Origin: Serratia sp. PL17
GTDB lineage: Bacteria; Pseudomonadota; Gammaproteobacteria; Enterobacterales; Enterobacteriaceae
DNA length: 64,000 bases
Assembly (NCBI RefSeq): GCF_017832355.1
Contig: NZ_JAFIBY010000005.1
Coordinates: forward strand, 372,001 to 436,000
Reading direction: 5' to 3'
Positions 45,111 through 54,484 of the stretch are shown piece by piece. The notes below the pieces were generated by a model that was not told the DNA's origin, did not search any database, and saw only the letters and a program-made list of their open reading frames with translations. The position numbers and the translations under genes are program-made. How positions within the stretch are numbered: position 1 is the stretch's first letter; every line of letters starts with the position of its first letter.

Positions 45111-47549
45111 GTGTCTTCACTGCCCGTCAGTGCGGTTCTTGATGAATTGCTCACTGCACTGCAATCCGCCCCGCAGGTATTGTTGCATGCACCTACCGGT
45201 GCCGGTAAATCGACCTGGCTGCCGCTGCAGATCCTGGCTAACGCCGGTTTGCCGGGCCGCATTATTATGCTCGAACCCCGGCGGTTGGCGGCGAAAAACG
45301 TGGCATACCGATTGGCGCAGCAACTGGGGGAGGAACCCGGTCAGACGGTGGGTTACCGCATGCGCGCCGAAAGCAAAAGTGGGCCGCATACCCGGCTCGA
45401 GGTGGTGACAGAAGGCATTCTTACCCGCATGTTGCAGCAGGATGCTGAGCTGCAGGGCGTTTCGTTAGTGATTCTCGATGAGTTCCATGAGCGTAGCCTG
45501 CAGGCCGATCTGGCGCTGGCACTGCTATTGGACGTGCAGCAGGGGCTGCGCGACGATTTAAAACTGCTGATCATGTCGGCGACGCTGGATAACGCTCGCC
45601 TGACGCAGTTGTTGCCACAGGCGCCGGTGGTGGTGTCCGCTGGCCGCAGCTTCCCTGTCGAGCGTCAATATCAGCCATTAGCCAGCCACCAACGGCTGGA
45701 GGACGGTGTGGCGAGCGCGGTTAAGCGCCTGTTGTCTGAGCAGGAGGGCTCATTGCTGCTGTTCTTGCCCGGCGTGGCTGAAATCCACCGCGTACTGGAG
45801 CGGTTGAGCGGTGACGTCGCGGGCGATATCGAGTTATGCCCACTGTACGGTGCCTTGCCGTTAGCACAGCAGCAGAAAGCGATTCAGGCTGCACCAGCAG
45901 GCCGCCGTAAAGTGGTATTGGCAACCAACATCGCTGAAACCAGCCTGACCATCGAAGGCATTAGGTTAGTGGTAGACAGTGGTCTGGAGCGGGTAGCGCG
46001 TTATGACGTGCGTAACGGCCTTACGCGATTGGTGACGCAACGCATTAGCCAGGCATCAATGATCCAGCGTGCTGGCCGTGCAGGGCGCCTGGAGGCCGGC
46101 ATTTGCTGGCATCTGTTTGCCAAAGAGCAGGCAGAGCGGGCGGCGGAACATGCGGAGCCGGAAATCGTGCAAAGCGATCTCGCCGCTTTCTGGCTGGAGC
46201 TACTGCAATGGGGCTGCCATGACGTTGCGCAATTGACCTGGCTCGATCGGCCACCGGAGACGGCGCTGACGGCCGCCAAAAGGCTGCTACGGCACCTTGG
46301 TGCTACCGATGAAGGCGATAAACTGACTGCGCGTGGTCGCCAGATGGCCCTTCTGGGCTGTGAGCCGCGTTTGGCGGCGATGCTAACCCAGGGGGCAGAG
46401 CGAGGAGCCGATGGGCTTGCGACAGCCGCTGCGTTAGCGGCATTACTGGAAGAACCGCCACGCAGCGGGCAAATGGACATTGGCTACTGGCTGAGCCGCC
46501 CGCAGCCGAACTGGCAACGCCGTGCTACCCAGTTGGCCCGGCGTTTACAGACAAAAGCGGGGCAGGTGGATGTTGACCTGGCGCCGAGCCTCCTGGCGTT
46601 GGCGTTTACTGACCGCATTGCTCAACGGCGTGGTCAGGATGGTCGTTACCTGCTGGCTAACGGTATGGGCGCTGCGATGAATCAGGATGAGGCATTGTCG
46701 CGAGCTCCTTGGCTGATCGTACCTGGCCTGTTGCAAGGGCATAACAGCCCCGACGCCCGTATTTTGCTGGCGCTACCGGTAGAGATTGATGCGTTGGCGG
46801 CCCAACTGCCGGCGATCGTTTCCCAGCAAACCGCAGTGGAATGGGACGAGGAAAAAGGCACGTTGCGCGCCTGGAAACGTCAGCAGATTGGCCGTTTGAC
46901 GCTGCGTGCACAACCCCTTGCCAAACCGGCAGACGAAGAGCTGCAACAGGCATTGCTCAACTGGGTTCGTGTTCAGGGGGTGGCGGTGCTTAACTGGGAT
47001 ACCGCCGCTGAGCAGTTGCGCCTACGTTTGCAGTGCGCACAAAACTGGCTGCCAGAGGCCGCCTGGCCCCCGGTCGACGATGACGCGTTGCTGGCGTCAT
47101 TGGAGCAGTGGTTGTTACCGTCGCTGAGTGGCGTACGTGACATGCGTGGATTAAAACAGGTGAACATTGCCGAGGCGTTGTCACGGCTGTTGGACTGGCA
47201 GCAAAAGCAACGGCTGGATAATGCGTTACCCACTCATTACACTGTGCCGACCGGCAGCCGGTTACCGATTCGCTATGACGCCGGCAAACCGCCTGCGCTG
47301 GCCGTGCGTTTGCAAGAAGTGTTTGGTGAACAGCGTAGCCCGATGCTGGCAGAAGGTCGCATCCCGGTAGTGCTTGAGTTACTCTCACCGGCGCACAGGC
47401 CATTACAAATCACCGGCGATCTGGCGGCGTTTTGGCAGGGGGCCTACAAAGAAGTGCAAAAAGAGATGAAAGGGCGGTATCCGAAGCACGTGTGGCCGGA
47501 CGACCCGGCGAATACCGCACCGACGCGGCGCACGAAAAAGTATCAGTAA
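45111..47549 (+). CDS. hrpB: DEAH-box ATP-dependent helicase HrpB
   Basis: 812 residues from GTG at 45111 (VSSLPVSAVLDELLTALQSA), with GGAGAG 5 bases before it; upstream in-frame ATGs lack a ribosome site and family sequence. Motifs are HAPTGAGKSTWLPLQ, VILDEFHERS, IMSATLD and MIQRAGRAGRLEAG, then the helicase-associated and HrpB C-terminal domains. The cellular role is unsettled. The TAA stop forms the first bases of ERIC-6. Confidence 0.95.
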   Translation: MSSLPVSAVLDELLTALQSAPQVLLHAPTGAGKSTWLPLQILANAGLPGRIIMLEPRRLAAKNVAYRLAQQLGEEPGQTVGYRMRAESKSGPHTRLEVVTEGILTRMLQQDAELQGVSLVILDEFHERSLQADLALALLLDVQQGLRDDLKLLIMSATLDNARLTQLLPQAPVVVSAGRSFPVERQYQPLASHQRLEDGVASAVKRLLSEQEGSLLLFLPGVAEIHRVLERLSGDVAGDIELCPLYGALPLAQQQKAIQAAPAGRRKVVLATNIAETSLTIEGIRLVVDSGLERVARYDVRNGLTRLVTQRISQASMIQRAGRAGRLEAGICWHLFAKEQAERAAEHAEPEIVQSDLAAFWLELLQWGCHDVAQLTWLDRPPETALTAAKRLLRHLGATDEGDKLTARGRQMALLGCEPRLAAMLTQGAERGADGLATAAALAALLEEPPRSGQMDIGYWLSRPQPNWQRRATQLARRLQTKAGQVDVDLAPSLLALAFTDRIAQRRGQDGRYLLANGMGAAMNQDEALSRAPWLIVPGLLQGHNSPDARILLALPVEIDALAAQLPAIVSQQTAVEWDEEKGTLRAWKRQQIGRLTLRAQPLAKPADEELQQALLNWVRVQGVAVLNWDTAAEQLRLRLQCAQNWLPEAAWPPVDDDALLASLEQWLLPSLSGVRDMRGLKQVNIAEALSRLLDWQQKQRLDNALPTHYTVPTGSRLPIRYDAGKPPALAVRLQEVFGEQRSPMLAEGRIPVVLELLSPAHRPLQITGDLAAFWQGAYKEVQKEMKGRYPKHVWPDDPANTAPTRRTKKYQ

Positions 47550-47673
47550 TCCCCGTTATACTTGACGCCGCATCTGTGTTGGCTGCACTCACTTACCCGA
47601 ATGACTTACCAGAGTAAGCTCATCGGGATAAGTTCTCTTGCCGCCTTGATGCAACACCAATGATTTAGGGGAT
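47547..47673. repeat. ERIC element (ERIC-6), 127 bp, containing the hrpB stop codon
   Basis: Aligned with ERIC-5, it begins TAATCCCCGTTATACTTGAC (for TATACCCGTCATCTTTGAAG) and ends ATTTAGGGGATG (for ATTTTGGGTATA). It is 127 bp if its first base is the T of the hrpB TAA. The central arms ACCAGAGTAAGCTCATCGGG are intact. It lies between hrpB and mrcB. Confidence 0.85.
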
Positions 47674-47770
47674 GAATTCAGATGTTTCTTCTGTTCAATG
47701 GCCTGACGCCGCGACAGATTAAGCGACTCATAATGGCCGGCAGTGCCGCCAAGTCTGGAGAGTAACAGCA

Positions 47771-50278
47771 ATGGCTGGGGATGACCGCGAGCCCATCGGG
47801 CGCAAAGGGAAACAACCAACACGCACCGCGTCGCGCAAGCCGCCGCGCCGTCGTCGAGAAGACGATTACGATGATTACGAGGAAGACGAGTACCAGGATG
47901 ACGATGATGATTATGAAGACGAGGAAGAACGCATGCCGCGTAAGGTAAAAGCGACTCCGCCGCGTAAAAAACGCCGCTGGCTCGGCCTGCTTATCAAACT
48001 GATTCTGGTGGTCGCAGTTCTGCTGGCGATCTACGGCGTCTATCTGGATTCACAGATCCGCAGCCGCATTGACGGCAAAGTCTGGCAGTTGCCGGCAGCG
48101 GTTTATGGCCGAATGGTCAACCTGGAACCGGGCATGCCGTACAGCAAAAAGGAAATGGTCGATTTGCTTGAGGGCATGCAATACCGTCAGGTAAGCCGCA
48201 TGACACGCCCTGGTGAATTCACCGTGCAGGCCAACAGCATCGAGATGCTGCGTCGCCCATTTGATTTCCCAGACGGTAAAGAGGGCCAGATCCACGCGCG
48301 TCTCAATTTCCAGAACAACCGCCTGGCGAACATCGAGAACATGGAAAACCAGCGCAGTTTTGGGTTCTTCCGCCTCGATCCGCGCCTGATCACCATGTTG
48401 CAGTCGCCGAACGGTGAACAGCGTCTGTTTGTGCCACGCGCCGGTTTCCCAGACCTGCTGGTGGATACGCTGATTGCCACCGAAGACCGCCATTTCTATG
48501 AGCATGACGGCATCAGCCCCTATTCCATTGGCCGTGCGGTGTTGGCTAACCTGACAGCCGGACGTGCAGTGCAGGGCGGCAGTACACTGACGCAGCAGTT
48601 GGTGAAAAACCTGTTCTTAACTAACGAGCGTTCGCTGTGGCGTAAGGCCAACGAAGCCTACATGGCGTTGTTGGTGGATTACCGCTACAGCAAGGATCGC
48701 ATCCTTGAGCTGTATCTGAATGAGGTTTACCTCGGCCAGAGCGGCAACGATCAGATCCGTGGGTTCCCGCTGGCCAGCCTGTATTACTTTGGCCGCCCGG
48801 TAGACGAGCTGAGTCTGGATCAACAGGCGCTGTTGGTGGGCATGGTTAAAGGGGCGTCGCTGTATAACCCTTGGCGTAACCCGAAACTGGCGCTGGAACG
48901 CCGTAACCTGGTGTTGAAACTGTTGCAGAACCAAGGTGTTATCGATGCAGAGCTGTATAACATGCTCAGTGCTCGACCTTTGGGCGTGCAGCCGAAAGGC
49001 GGGGTGATCACGCCGCAACCCGCGTTTATGCAGATGGTTCGTCAGGAACTGCAAGCCAAGCTGGGCGACAAGGTTAACGATCTGTCCGGTGTGAAAATCT
49101 TCACCACGTTGGATCCGGTATCACAGGATGCAGCAGAAAAGGCGGTTGAGGATGGTATACCTGCGCTGAAGGCGGCTCGCCACGTTCAGGATCTGGAAGC
49201 GGCGATGGTGATCGTCGATCGCTTTAGCGGTGAAGTTCGTGCCATGGTCGGTGGTGCTAACCCACAGTTTGCCGGATTCAACCGTGCCATGCAGGCGCGT
49301 CGTTTGGTTGGGTCACTGGCTAAGCCACCGACTTACCTGACGGCCTTGTCTGAGCCGGACAAATATCGTCTGAACACCTGGCTGGCGGATCAACCACTGA
49401 CGTTGAAATTGTCTAACGGTACCGTTTGGCAGCCAAACAACTATGACCGTAAGTTCCGTGGTCAGGTGATGCTGGTGGATGGCCTGGCATTTTCACTCAA
49501 CATACCTACGGTGAACCTGGGTATGTCGGTTGGGCTGGATCAAATCAGTGCTACGCTGCAACGTTTGGGCATTCCAAAGGCAGAAATTAACCCGGTGCCT
49601 TCGATGCTGCTCGGGGCGATTGGCCTGACACCGATGGAAGTCGCGCAGGAATACCAGACGATTGCCGGCGGTGGTAACCGTGCTCCATTGTCTGCAGTGC
49701 GTTCGGTGATTGCTGAAGACGGTTCAGTGCTGTATCAGAGCTTCCCGCAGGCCGAGCGTGTGGTACCTGCTCAGGCAGCTTACCTGACGCTGTACGCCAT
49801 GCAACAAGGTGTCGCGCGCGGGACTTCCCGTTCACTGTCGGTCAAGTTCCCTAACTACAACCTGGCGGCGAAAACCGGTACCACCAACGATTTGCGTGAT
49901 AGCTGGTTTGCCGGCATCGACGGTAAAGAAGTGGCTATCGCCTGGGTGGGGCGTGATAACAACGGCCCAGCCAAGTTGACCGGTGCCAACGGTGCATTGA
50001 CCCTTTATCGCCGCTATTTGGAAAACCAGACGCCGCTGCCGCTGATGCTGCAGCCGCCGGAAGGTATTAACCAAATGGGCATTGATGCCAGCGGTAACTT
50101 TGTCTGTAGCGGTGGTGGGCGTACCATTCCTGTATGGACGGATAACCCGCAGGGATTGTGCCAGGCAAGCCAGGCCGCTCAGCAACAGCAACAACAGCAG
50201 CAACAGCAACAGCAGGCGGGTGAGCAAAAAGATGCTGACGGCGTCGCGGGTTGGATCAAGGACATGTTCGGCAAGTAA
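47771..50278 (+). CDS. mrcB: Penicillin-binding protein 1B (bifunctional)
   Basis: 835 residues. The cytoplasmic N-terminus is first basic, then strongly acidic ([20 protein letters not shown]), followed by one membrane segment at about 75-95. Then come the UB2H domain, the transglycosylase domain ([28 protein letters not shown]) and the transpeptidase domain with the nucleophile in GSLAKP and KTGTTND. It polymerises and cross-links peptidoglycan. Near the C-terminus is a run of 12 Gln (50180-50215) before the conserved [13 protein letters not shown]. Confidence 0.97.
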   Translation: MAGDDREPIGRKGKQPTRTASRKPPRRRREDDYDDYEEDEYQDDDDDYEDEEERMPRKVKATPPRKKRRWLGLLIKLILVVAVLLAIYGVYLDSQIRSRIDGKVWQLPAAVYGRMVNLEPGMPYSKKEMVDLLEGMQYRQVSRMTRPGEFTVQANSIEMLRRPFDFPDGKEGQIHARLNFQNNRLANIENMENQRSFGFFRLDPRLITMLQSPNGEQRLFVPRAGFPDLLVDTLIATEDRHFYEHDGISPYSIGRAVLANLTAGRAVQGGSTLTQQLVKNLFLTNERSLWRKANEAYMALLVDYRYSKDRILELYLNEVYLGQSGNDQIRGFPLASLYYFGRPVDELSLDQQALLVGMVKGASLYNPWRNPKLALERRNLVLKLLQNQGVIDAELYNMLSARPLGVQPKGGVITPQPAFMQMVRQELQAKLGDKVNDLSGVKIFTTLDPVSQDAAEKAVEDGIPALKAARHVQDLEAAMVIVDRFSGEVRAMVGGANPQFAGFNRAMQARRLVGSLAKPPTYLTALSEPDKYRLNTWLADQPLTLKLSNGTVWQPNNYDRKFRGQVMLVDGLAFSLNIPTVNLGMSVGLDQISATLQRLGIPKAEINPVPSMLLGAIGLTPMEVAQEYQTIAGGGNRAPLSAVRSVIAEDGSVLYQSFPQAERVVPAQAAYLTLYAMQQGVARGTSRSLSVKFPNYNLAAKTGTTNDLRDSWFAGIDGKEVAIAWVGRDNNGPAKLTGANGALTLYRRYLENQTPLPLMLQPPEGINQMGIDASGNFVCSGGGRTIPVWTDNPQGLCQASQAAQQQQQQQQQQQQAGEQKDADGVAGWIKDMFGK
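50180..50215 (+). repeat. CAG/CAA trinucleotide tract in mrcB (12 Gln codons)
   Basis: Twelve consecutive CAG or CAA codons near the mrcB 3' end. E. coli PBP1b has an interrupted Gln/Pro-rich segment at the same place. The tract could vary in length without breaking the frame. Confidence 0.85.
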
Positions 50279-50326
50279 GCAGCCAAGCATGTAAAACGCT
50301 TAGGCGAAAAGTTTTTCTTTGTTATT

Positions 50327-50357
50327 AAGCCCGTAACTTTCTGTTGCGGGCTTTTTT
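50327..50357 (+). terminator. Rho-independent terminator of mrcB
   Basis: AAGCCCGTAAC / GTTGCGGGCTT (11 pairs including one G-T, 50327-50353) followed by six T. Confidence 0.88.
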
Positions 50358-50474
50358 ATTTCTCCGCGCAGTTTATTTCCATCAGGTTAATGTGGCTAAG
50401 CGGTTAATCTCACACCAATTCACAGGCTGAATTCGACTTGCAGTTTAATTTGGCTTCTGCATAAAATGCGTCGC

Positions 50475-50493
50475 TTATAATAATTATTATCGT
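50475..50493 (+). promoter_or_regulatory. Fur box upstream of fhuA
   Basis: Palindrome ATAATAATTATTAT (50477-50490) within a 19-bp Fur-like site. It is 40 bases before the fhuA start, so iron-dependent repression of the fhu operon is likely. Confidence 0.65.
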
Positions 50494-50532
50494 TTACATT
50501 CGTTATCAAATAATTCATCAGAGAAACCACTT

Positions 50533-52731
50533 ATGCCGACCAAGCGTCTTCCTTCCACGGCCAAACAGAGCCGTTTTCACGTCAGTGGGTTAGCGATTAC
50601 TATCGCTGCTGCACTTGGCACGCTGGCTATGCCAGCATTTTCCGCCGACACCAAATCGACTGCCAAGGAAGACACGATTACCGTGGTAGGCAGCGGTCAG
50701 TCCCAGCAGGAAAGCGCCTGGGGGCCGGTCGGCACCTATGCGGCCAAGCGCAGCGCTACCGGGACTAAAACGGATACGCCATTGATTAAAACGCCGCAGT
50801 CAGTCTCTGTCGTGACGCGTGAAGAGATGGATATGCGCCAGCCGGAAACGGTGAAAAGTGCGCTGGCGTATACGCCGGGTGTGATGGTAGGCAACCGTGG
50901 TGCCTCTACCGCCTACGACGCCGTGAACATTCGTGGTTTTAGTTCCGTGGGTACCAATATGTACCTGGATGGTCTGAAACTGCAGGACGATAACTATTCC
51001 ATTTACCAGATTGACCCTTACTTCCTCGAGCGTGCCGAAGTGCTGCGCGGTCCTTCTTCCGTACTCTACGGTAAGAGCAACCCTGGCGGTGTCGTCGCGC
51101 TGGTCAGCAAACGCCCAACGACGGAAACCCTGCGCGAAGTTCAGTTCAAAATGGGCACCGACAATCTGTTCCAGACCGGCTTCGACTTCGGCGGTGCGTT
51201 GGATGATGCGGGTGTTTATTCTTACCGTTTGACCGGCTTGGCGCGTGATGAAGATCAGCAGCAGGTGGGAGAAAAGAGCAAGCGCTATGCTATTGCGCCT
51301 TCGTTCAGTTGGCGGCCTGATGATCGCACCTCGTTGACTTTCCTCAGCAGTTTCCAGGATGACCCCAGCGTGGGCTTCTATGGCTGGTTGCCGAAAGAGG
51401 GCACGGTGCAAAATGGTATCAACGGTAAATTGCCGACCAGTTTCAACGACGGTGAGCCGGGCTATAACAATATCTCACGTAAGCAACAGATGGTTGGGTA
51501 CGCCTTTGAGCATGGGTTTGATGATGTGTGGACGGTGCGCCAAAACTTGCGTTACTCCAAAATGGACGTTGATTACCGATCCATCTATGGCCAGGGCATC
51601 AGCGCGACTAACCCTGCGGAATTGACCCGTGGCGTGATGAACTCGAAGGAGCACATGTCCAGTTTTGCTGTGGATACGCAGGCACAGGCCAAGTTTGCCA
51701 CTGGGCAGGTCGCTCACATCTTGTTGATGGGGGTGGACTACATGCGTATGCGTAACGACGTCGTCTATCAATACGGCAGCGCTTCCCCTCTGAATGTCGT
51801 GGCGCCGCAGTACGGTAACCAAAGTTACACCATTACGGGTGGTGCAAGTCAGGTCAATCGCCAGGAGCAAACCGGGCTTTACGTACAGGACCAGGCTGAA
51901 TGGAACCAATGGGTGCTGACCATGGGCGGACGTTATGACTGGAGTGATACCAACAGCACCAACCGGTTGAACCAGAATTCGGTTTCAAAGCAGAAGGACA
52001 ACGAATTCACCGGCCGCGCCGGTTTGAATTATGTATTCGAAAACGGCATTGCACCTTATGTCAGTTACAGCGAATCCTTTGAGCCGACTTCAGGCACGGA
52101 CTTCAGTGGTAACACCTTCGCTGCCTCCAAGGGCAAACAGTATGAGGCGGGTGTGAAATTTGCGCCGAAAGATCGTCCCATCACTGCCAGCATGGCGATT
52201 TATCAGCTGACTAAAACCAACAACAAGGTGGCGGACCCTAATCCAGACCATCCATTCGCCAGCGTTCAGGGCGGTGAGATTCGCTCTCGCGGTGTCGAGC
52301 TGGAGGCCAAAGCCGCGCTAACAGCCAATGTTAACCTGCTGGGGTCTTATACCTACACGGATGCCGAGTACTCCAAGGACACCACGCTTCAAGGCAATAC
52401 CCCGGCGGCGATTCCAAAACATATGGCTTCACTGTGGGCGGATTACACCTTCCATGAAACCGCACTCAGCGGTTTGACTCTGGGCTCCGGTGTTCGCTAT
52501 GTCGGTTCCAGCTATGGTGATGAGGCCAATACCTTTAAAGTGAAAGACTACACGGTGGTTGATGCCGCAATAAAATACGATCTGGCGCGTTTCAATCTGC
52601 CCGGTTCCTCGATTGGCATTAACGTGAACAACCTGTTTGATAAAGAATACGTCTCTAGCTGCTTTGCTACCTATGGCTGCTATTGGGGCGCAGAACGTCA
52701 GGTGGTCGCCACCGCAACCTTCCGCTTCTAA
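50533..52731 (+). CDS. fhuA: Outer-membrane ferrichrome (hydroxamate siderophore) receptor
   Basis: 732 residues. A signal peptide ends near MPAFSA, followed by a TonB box (EDTITVVG), a plug domain (VPQS-like TPQSVSVVTREEM, LERAEVLRGPSSVLYGKSNP) and a 22-strand barrel ending RQVVATATFRF. Extensive identity to E. coli FhuA includes TSCF-like CFATYGCYWGAERQ. Imports ferrichrome with TonB energy. First gene of fhuACDB, under a Fur box. Confidence 0.95.
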   Translation: MPTKRLPSTAKQSRFHVSGLAITIAAALGTLAMPAFSADTKSTAKEDTITVVGSGQSQQESAWGPVGTYAAKRSATGTKTDTPLIKTPQSVSVVTREEMDMRQPETVKSALAYTPGVMVGNRGASTAYDAVNIRGFSSVGTNMYLDGLKLQDDNYSIYQIDPYFLERAEVLRGPSSVLYGKSNPGGVVALVSKRPTTETLREVQFKMGTDNLFQTGFDFGGALDDAGVYSYRLTGLARDEDQQQVGEKSKRYAIAPSFSWRPDDRTSLTFLSSFQDDPSVGFYGWLPKEGTVQNGINGKLPTSFNDGEPGYNNISRKQQMVGYAFEHGFDDVWTVRQNLRYSKMDVDYRSIYGQGISATNPAELTRGVMNSKEHMSSFAVDTQAQAKFATGQVAHILLMGVDYMRMRNDVVYQYGSASPLNVVAPQYGNQSYTITGGASQVNRQEQTGLYVQDQAEWNQWVLTMGGRYDWSDTNSTNRLNQNSVSKQKDNEFTGRAGLNYVFENGIAPYVSYSESFEPTSGTDFSGNTFAASKGKQYEAGVKFAPKDRPITASMAIYQLTKTNNKVADPNPDHPFASVQGGEIRSRGVELEAKAALTANVNLLGSYTYTDAEYSKDTTLQGNTPAAIPKHMASLWADYTFHETALSGLTLGSGVRYVGSSYGDEANTFKVKDYTVVDAAIKYDLARFNLPGSSIGINVNNLFDKEYVSSCFATYGCYWGAERQVVATATFRF

Positions 52732-52739
52732 TCGGATAA

Positions 52740-52764
52740 CCGGGGCGGCGTTATGTCGCCCCGG
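52740..52764 (+). other. Hairpin between fhuA and fhuC
   Basis: CCGGGGCG / CGCCCCGG stem (52740-52747 with 52757-52764) with no T-run, 14 bases before the fhuC start. It probably stabilises fhuA mRNA or attenuates transcription, giving more receptor than transporter. Confidence 0.6.
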
Positions 52765-52778
52765 ACAGAGTAGGACCT

Positions 52779-53576
52779 ATGCAGGATAAACACCCCAATC
52801 ACGACGCCACTTTTACGTTAGATAGCGCCAGTTTTGCCGTTCCCGGCCGTGTGCTGTTGCAGCCATTATCGCTGACCTTTCCCGTGGGGAAAGTCTGTGG
52901 GTTGATCGGTCACAATGGTTCTGGCAAGTCTACGCTGCTAAAAATTTTGGGTCGCCATCAGAACCCGTCCACCGGCAGTGTATTGCTCAATCAACAACCA
53001 CTGCACCAATGGGACAGCAAAGCCTTTGCGCGTCAGGTGGCCTATTTGCCGCAGCAATTGCCGGCCGCAGAGGGCATGACGGTGCGCGAGTTGGTGGCGA
53101 TTGGTCGCTACCCGTGGCACGGTGCTTTGGGGCGCTTTGGCGTCAACGATCGCCAACAGGTGGAAGAGGCCATTGCGCTGGTGGGATTAAAACCGTTTGC
53201 CAACCGTTTGGTGGACAGCCTGTCCGGCGGTGAGCGCCAGCGTGCCTGGTTGGCGATGATGGTGGCACAAGACAGCCGCTGCCTGTTGTTGGACGAGCCG
53301 ACCTCGGCGCTGGATATCGCCCATCAGGTTGACGTGCTCGCGTTGATCCAACGATTAAGCAGCCAGCGCGGTCTGACGGTGATTGCAGTGCTGCATGATA
53401 TCAATATGGCTGCGCGCTATTGCGACCATCTGGTGGCGTTGCGCGGCGGAGAAATGATTGCACAGGGCGCACCATTAGATCTGATGCAGGGTGACGTACT
53501 GGAACAAATTTACGGTATTCCTATGGGGACGCTGCCACATCCAAGCGGCGGTGCGCCGGTGAGTTTTGTCTACTGA
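52779..53576 (+). CDS. fhuC: Ferric hydroxamate ABC transporter ATPase
   Basis: 265 residues. Walker A GLIGHNGSGKSTLLK, signature DSLSGGERQRAWLA, Walker B CLLLDEPTSALD and H-loop VLHDINMAARYC are present. It energises import of ferric hydroxamates through FhuB. Its last base is the first base of the fhuD start codon. Confidence 0.96.
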   Translation: MQDKHPNHDATFTLDSASFAVPGRVLLQPLSLTFPVGKVCGLIGHNGSGKSTLLKILGRHQNPSTGSVLLNQQPLHQWDSKAFARQVAYLPQQLPAAEGMTVRELVAIGRYPWHGALGRFGVNDRQQVEEAIALVGLKPFANRLVDSLSGGERQRAWLAMMVAQDSRCLLLDEPTSALDIAHQVDVLALIQRLSSQRGLTVIAVLHDINMAARYCDHLVALRGGEMIAQGAPLDLMQGDVLEQIYGIPMGTLPHPSGGAPVSFVY

Positions 53577-54484
53577 TGTCTGATTCTTCTGAGTTTCATC
53601 ATGATGCCGTACGCCGTCGCCTGTTGACGGCAATGGCGCTGTCGCCATTGCTGCTTTCCCTGCCGGGGCACGCCGCTGAAACGCCGCCCGACCTGACGCG
53701 CATTGTCGCGCTGGAATGGCTGCCGATTGAGCTGCTGTTGGCCCTTGGGATTACGCCGCTGGCGGTCGCTGATATTCATAACTACAACCTGTGGGTGGAA
53801 GAGCCAAAGCTGCCTGCATCGGTTATTGACGTGGGTCAGCGTACCGAACCTAACCTCGAATTGTTGCAGCAGCTTCGCCCTTCATTGATGTTGCTGTCGA
53901 AGGGCTACGGGCCCACACCACAAAAGTTGGAACCGATCGCACCATCGATGAGTTTTAGCTTCAACGACGGCAGTGGCAAACCGCTGACGGTGGCGAGGCA
54001 ATCGCTGCAGGCCTTGGCGCAGCGGTTAGGGTTGGAAAGCCGCGCTATGCAGCATCTGGCGCAGTTTGATCGCTTTATTGTGGAGATGCGTCAACGCCTG
54101 CATTCATATACCCAGCAGCCACTCCTGATGTTTTCACTGATAGATACCCGTCATGCGCTGGTTATTGGCCAGAAGAGCCTGTTCCAGGAGGTGATGGATC
54201 AGCTTGGCATAAAAAATGCGTGGGAAGGCGAAACCAACTTCTGGGGCACGGCGGTGGTGGGAATTGAACGCCTGGCAACGGTGAAAAGCGCACGGGCGAT
54301 TTATCTCGATCACGGTAATCAGGCGATGATGGATAAGGTCAGCTCGACGCCGTTATGGCAGGCATTGCCGTTCGTCAGACAGAATCAATTGCGCCAGGTA
54401 CCGGCAGTGTGGTTCTACGGTGCGACGTTATCGGCGATGCGCTTTTGCCACCTGCTGGAACACGCGCAGGAGAGCTATTCATGA
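53576..54484 (+). CDS. fhuD: Periplasmic ferric hydroxamate-binding protein
   Basis: 302 residues. The N-terminal signal has a twin-arginine-like run (VRRRLLTAMALSPLLLSLPG), cleaved near HAAE. The mature protein is a class III binding protein (RIVALEWLPIELLLALGITP, LLQQLRPSLMLLSKGYGP). It carries ferric hydroxamates from FhuA to FhuBC. It overlaps fhuB by 4 bases. Confidence 0.95.
   Translation: MSDSSEFHHDAVRRRLLTAMALSPLLLSLPGHAAETPPDLTRIVALEWLPIELLLALGITPLAVADIHNYNLWVEEPKLPASVIDVGQRTEPNLELLQQLRPSLMLLSKGYGPTPQKLEPIAPSMSFSFNDGSGKPLTVARQSLQALAQRLGLESRAMQHLAQFDRFIVEMRQRLHSYTQQPLLMFSLIDTRHALVIGQKSLFQEVMDQLGIKNAWEGETNFWGTAVVGIERLATVKSARAIYLDHGNQAMMDKVSSTPLWQALPFVRQNQLRQVPAVWFYGATLSAMRFCHLLEHAQESYS

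Noticed and set aside
1151-47673. The repeated 127-bp segments as a CRISPR array or IS ends
   Set aside because: They are dispersed singly, lack spacers and coding capacity, and match the ERIC consensus and length.
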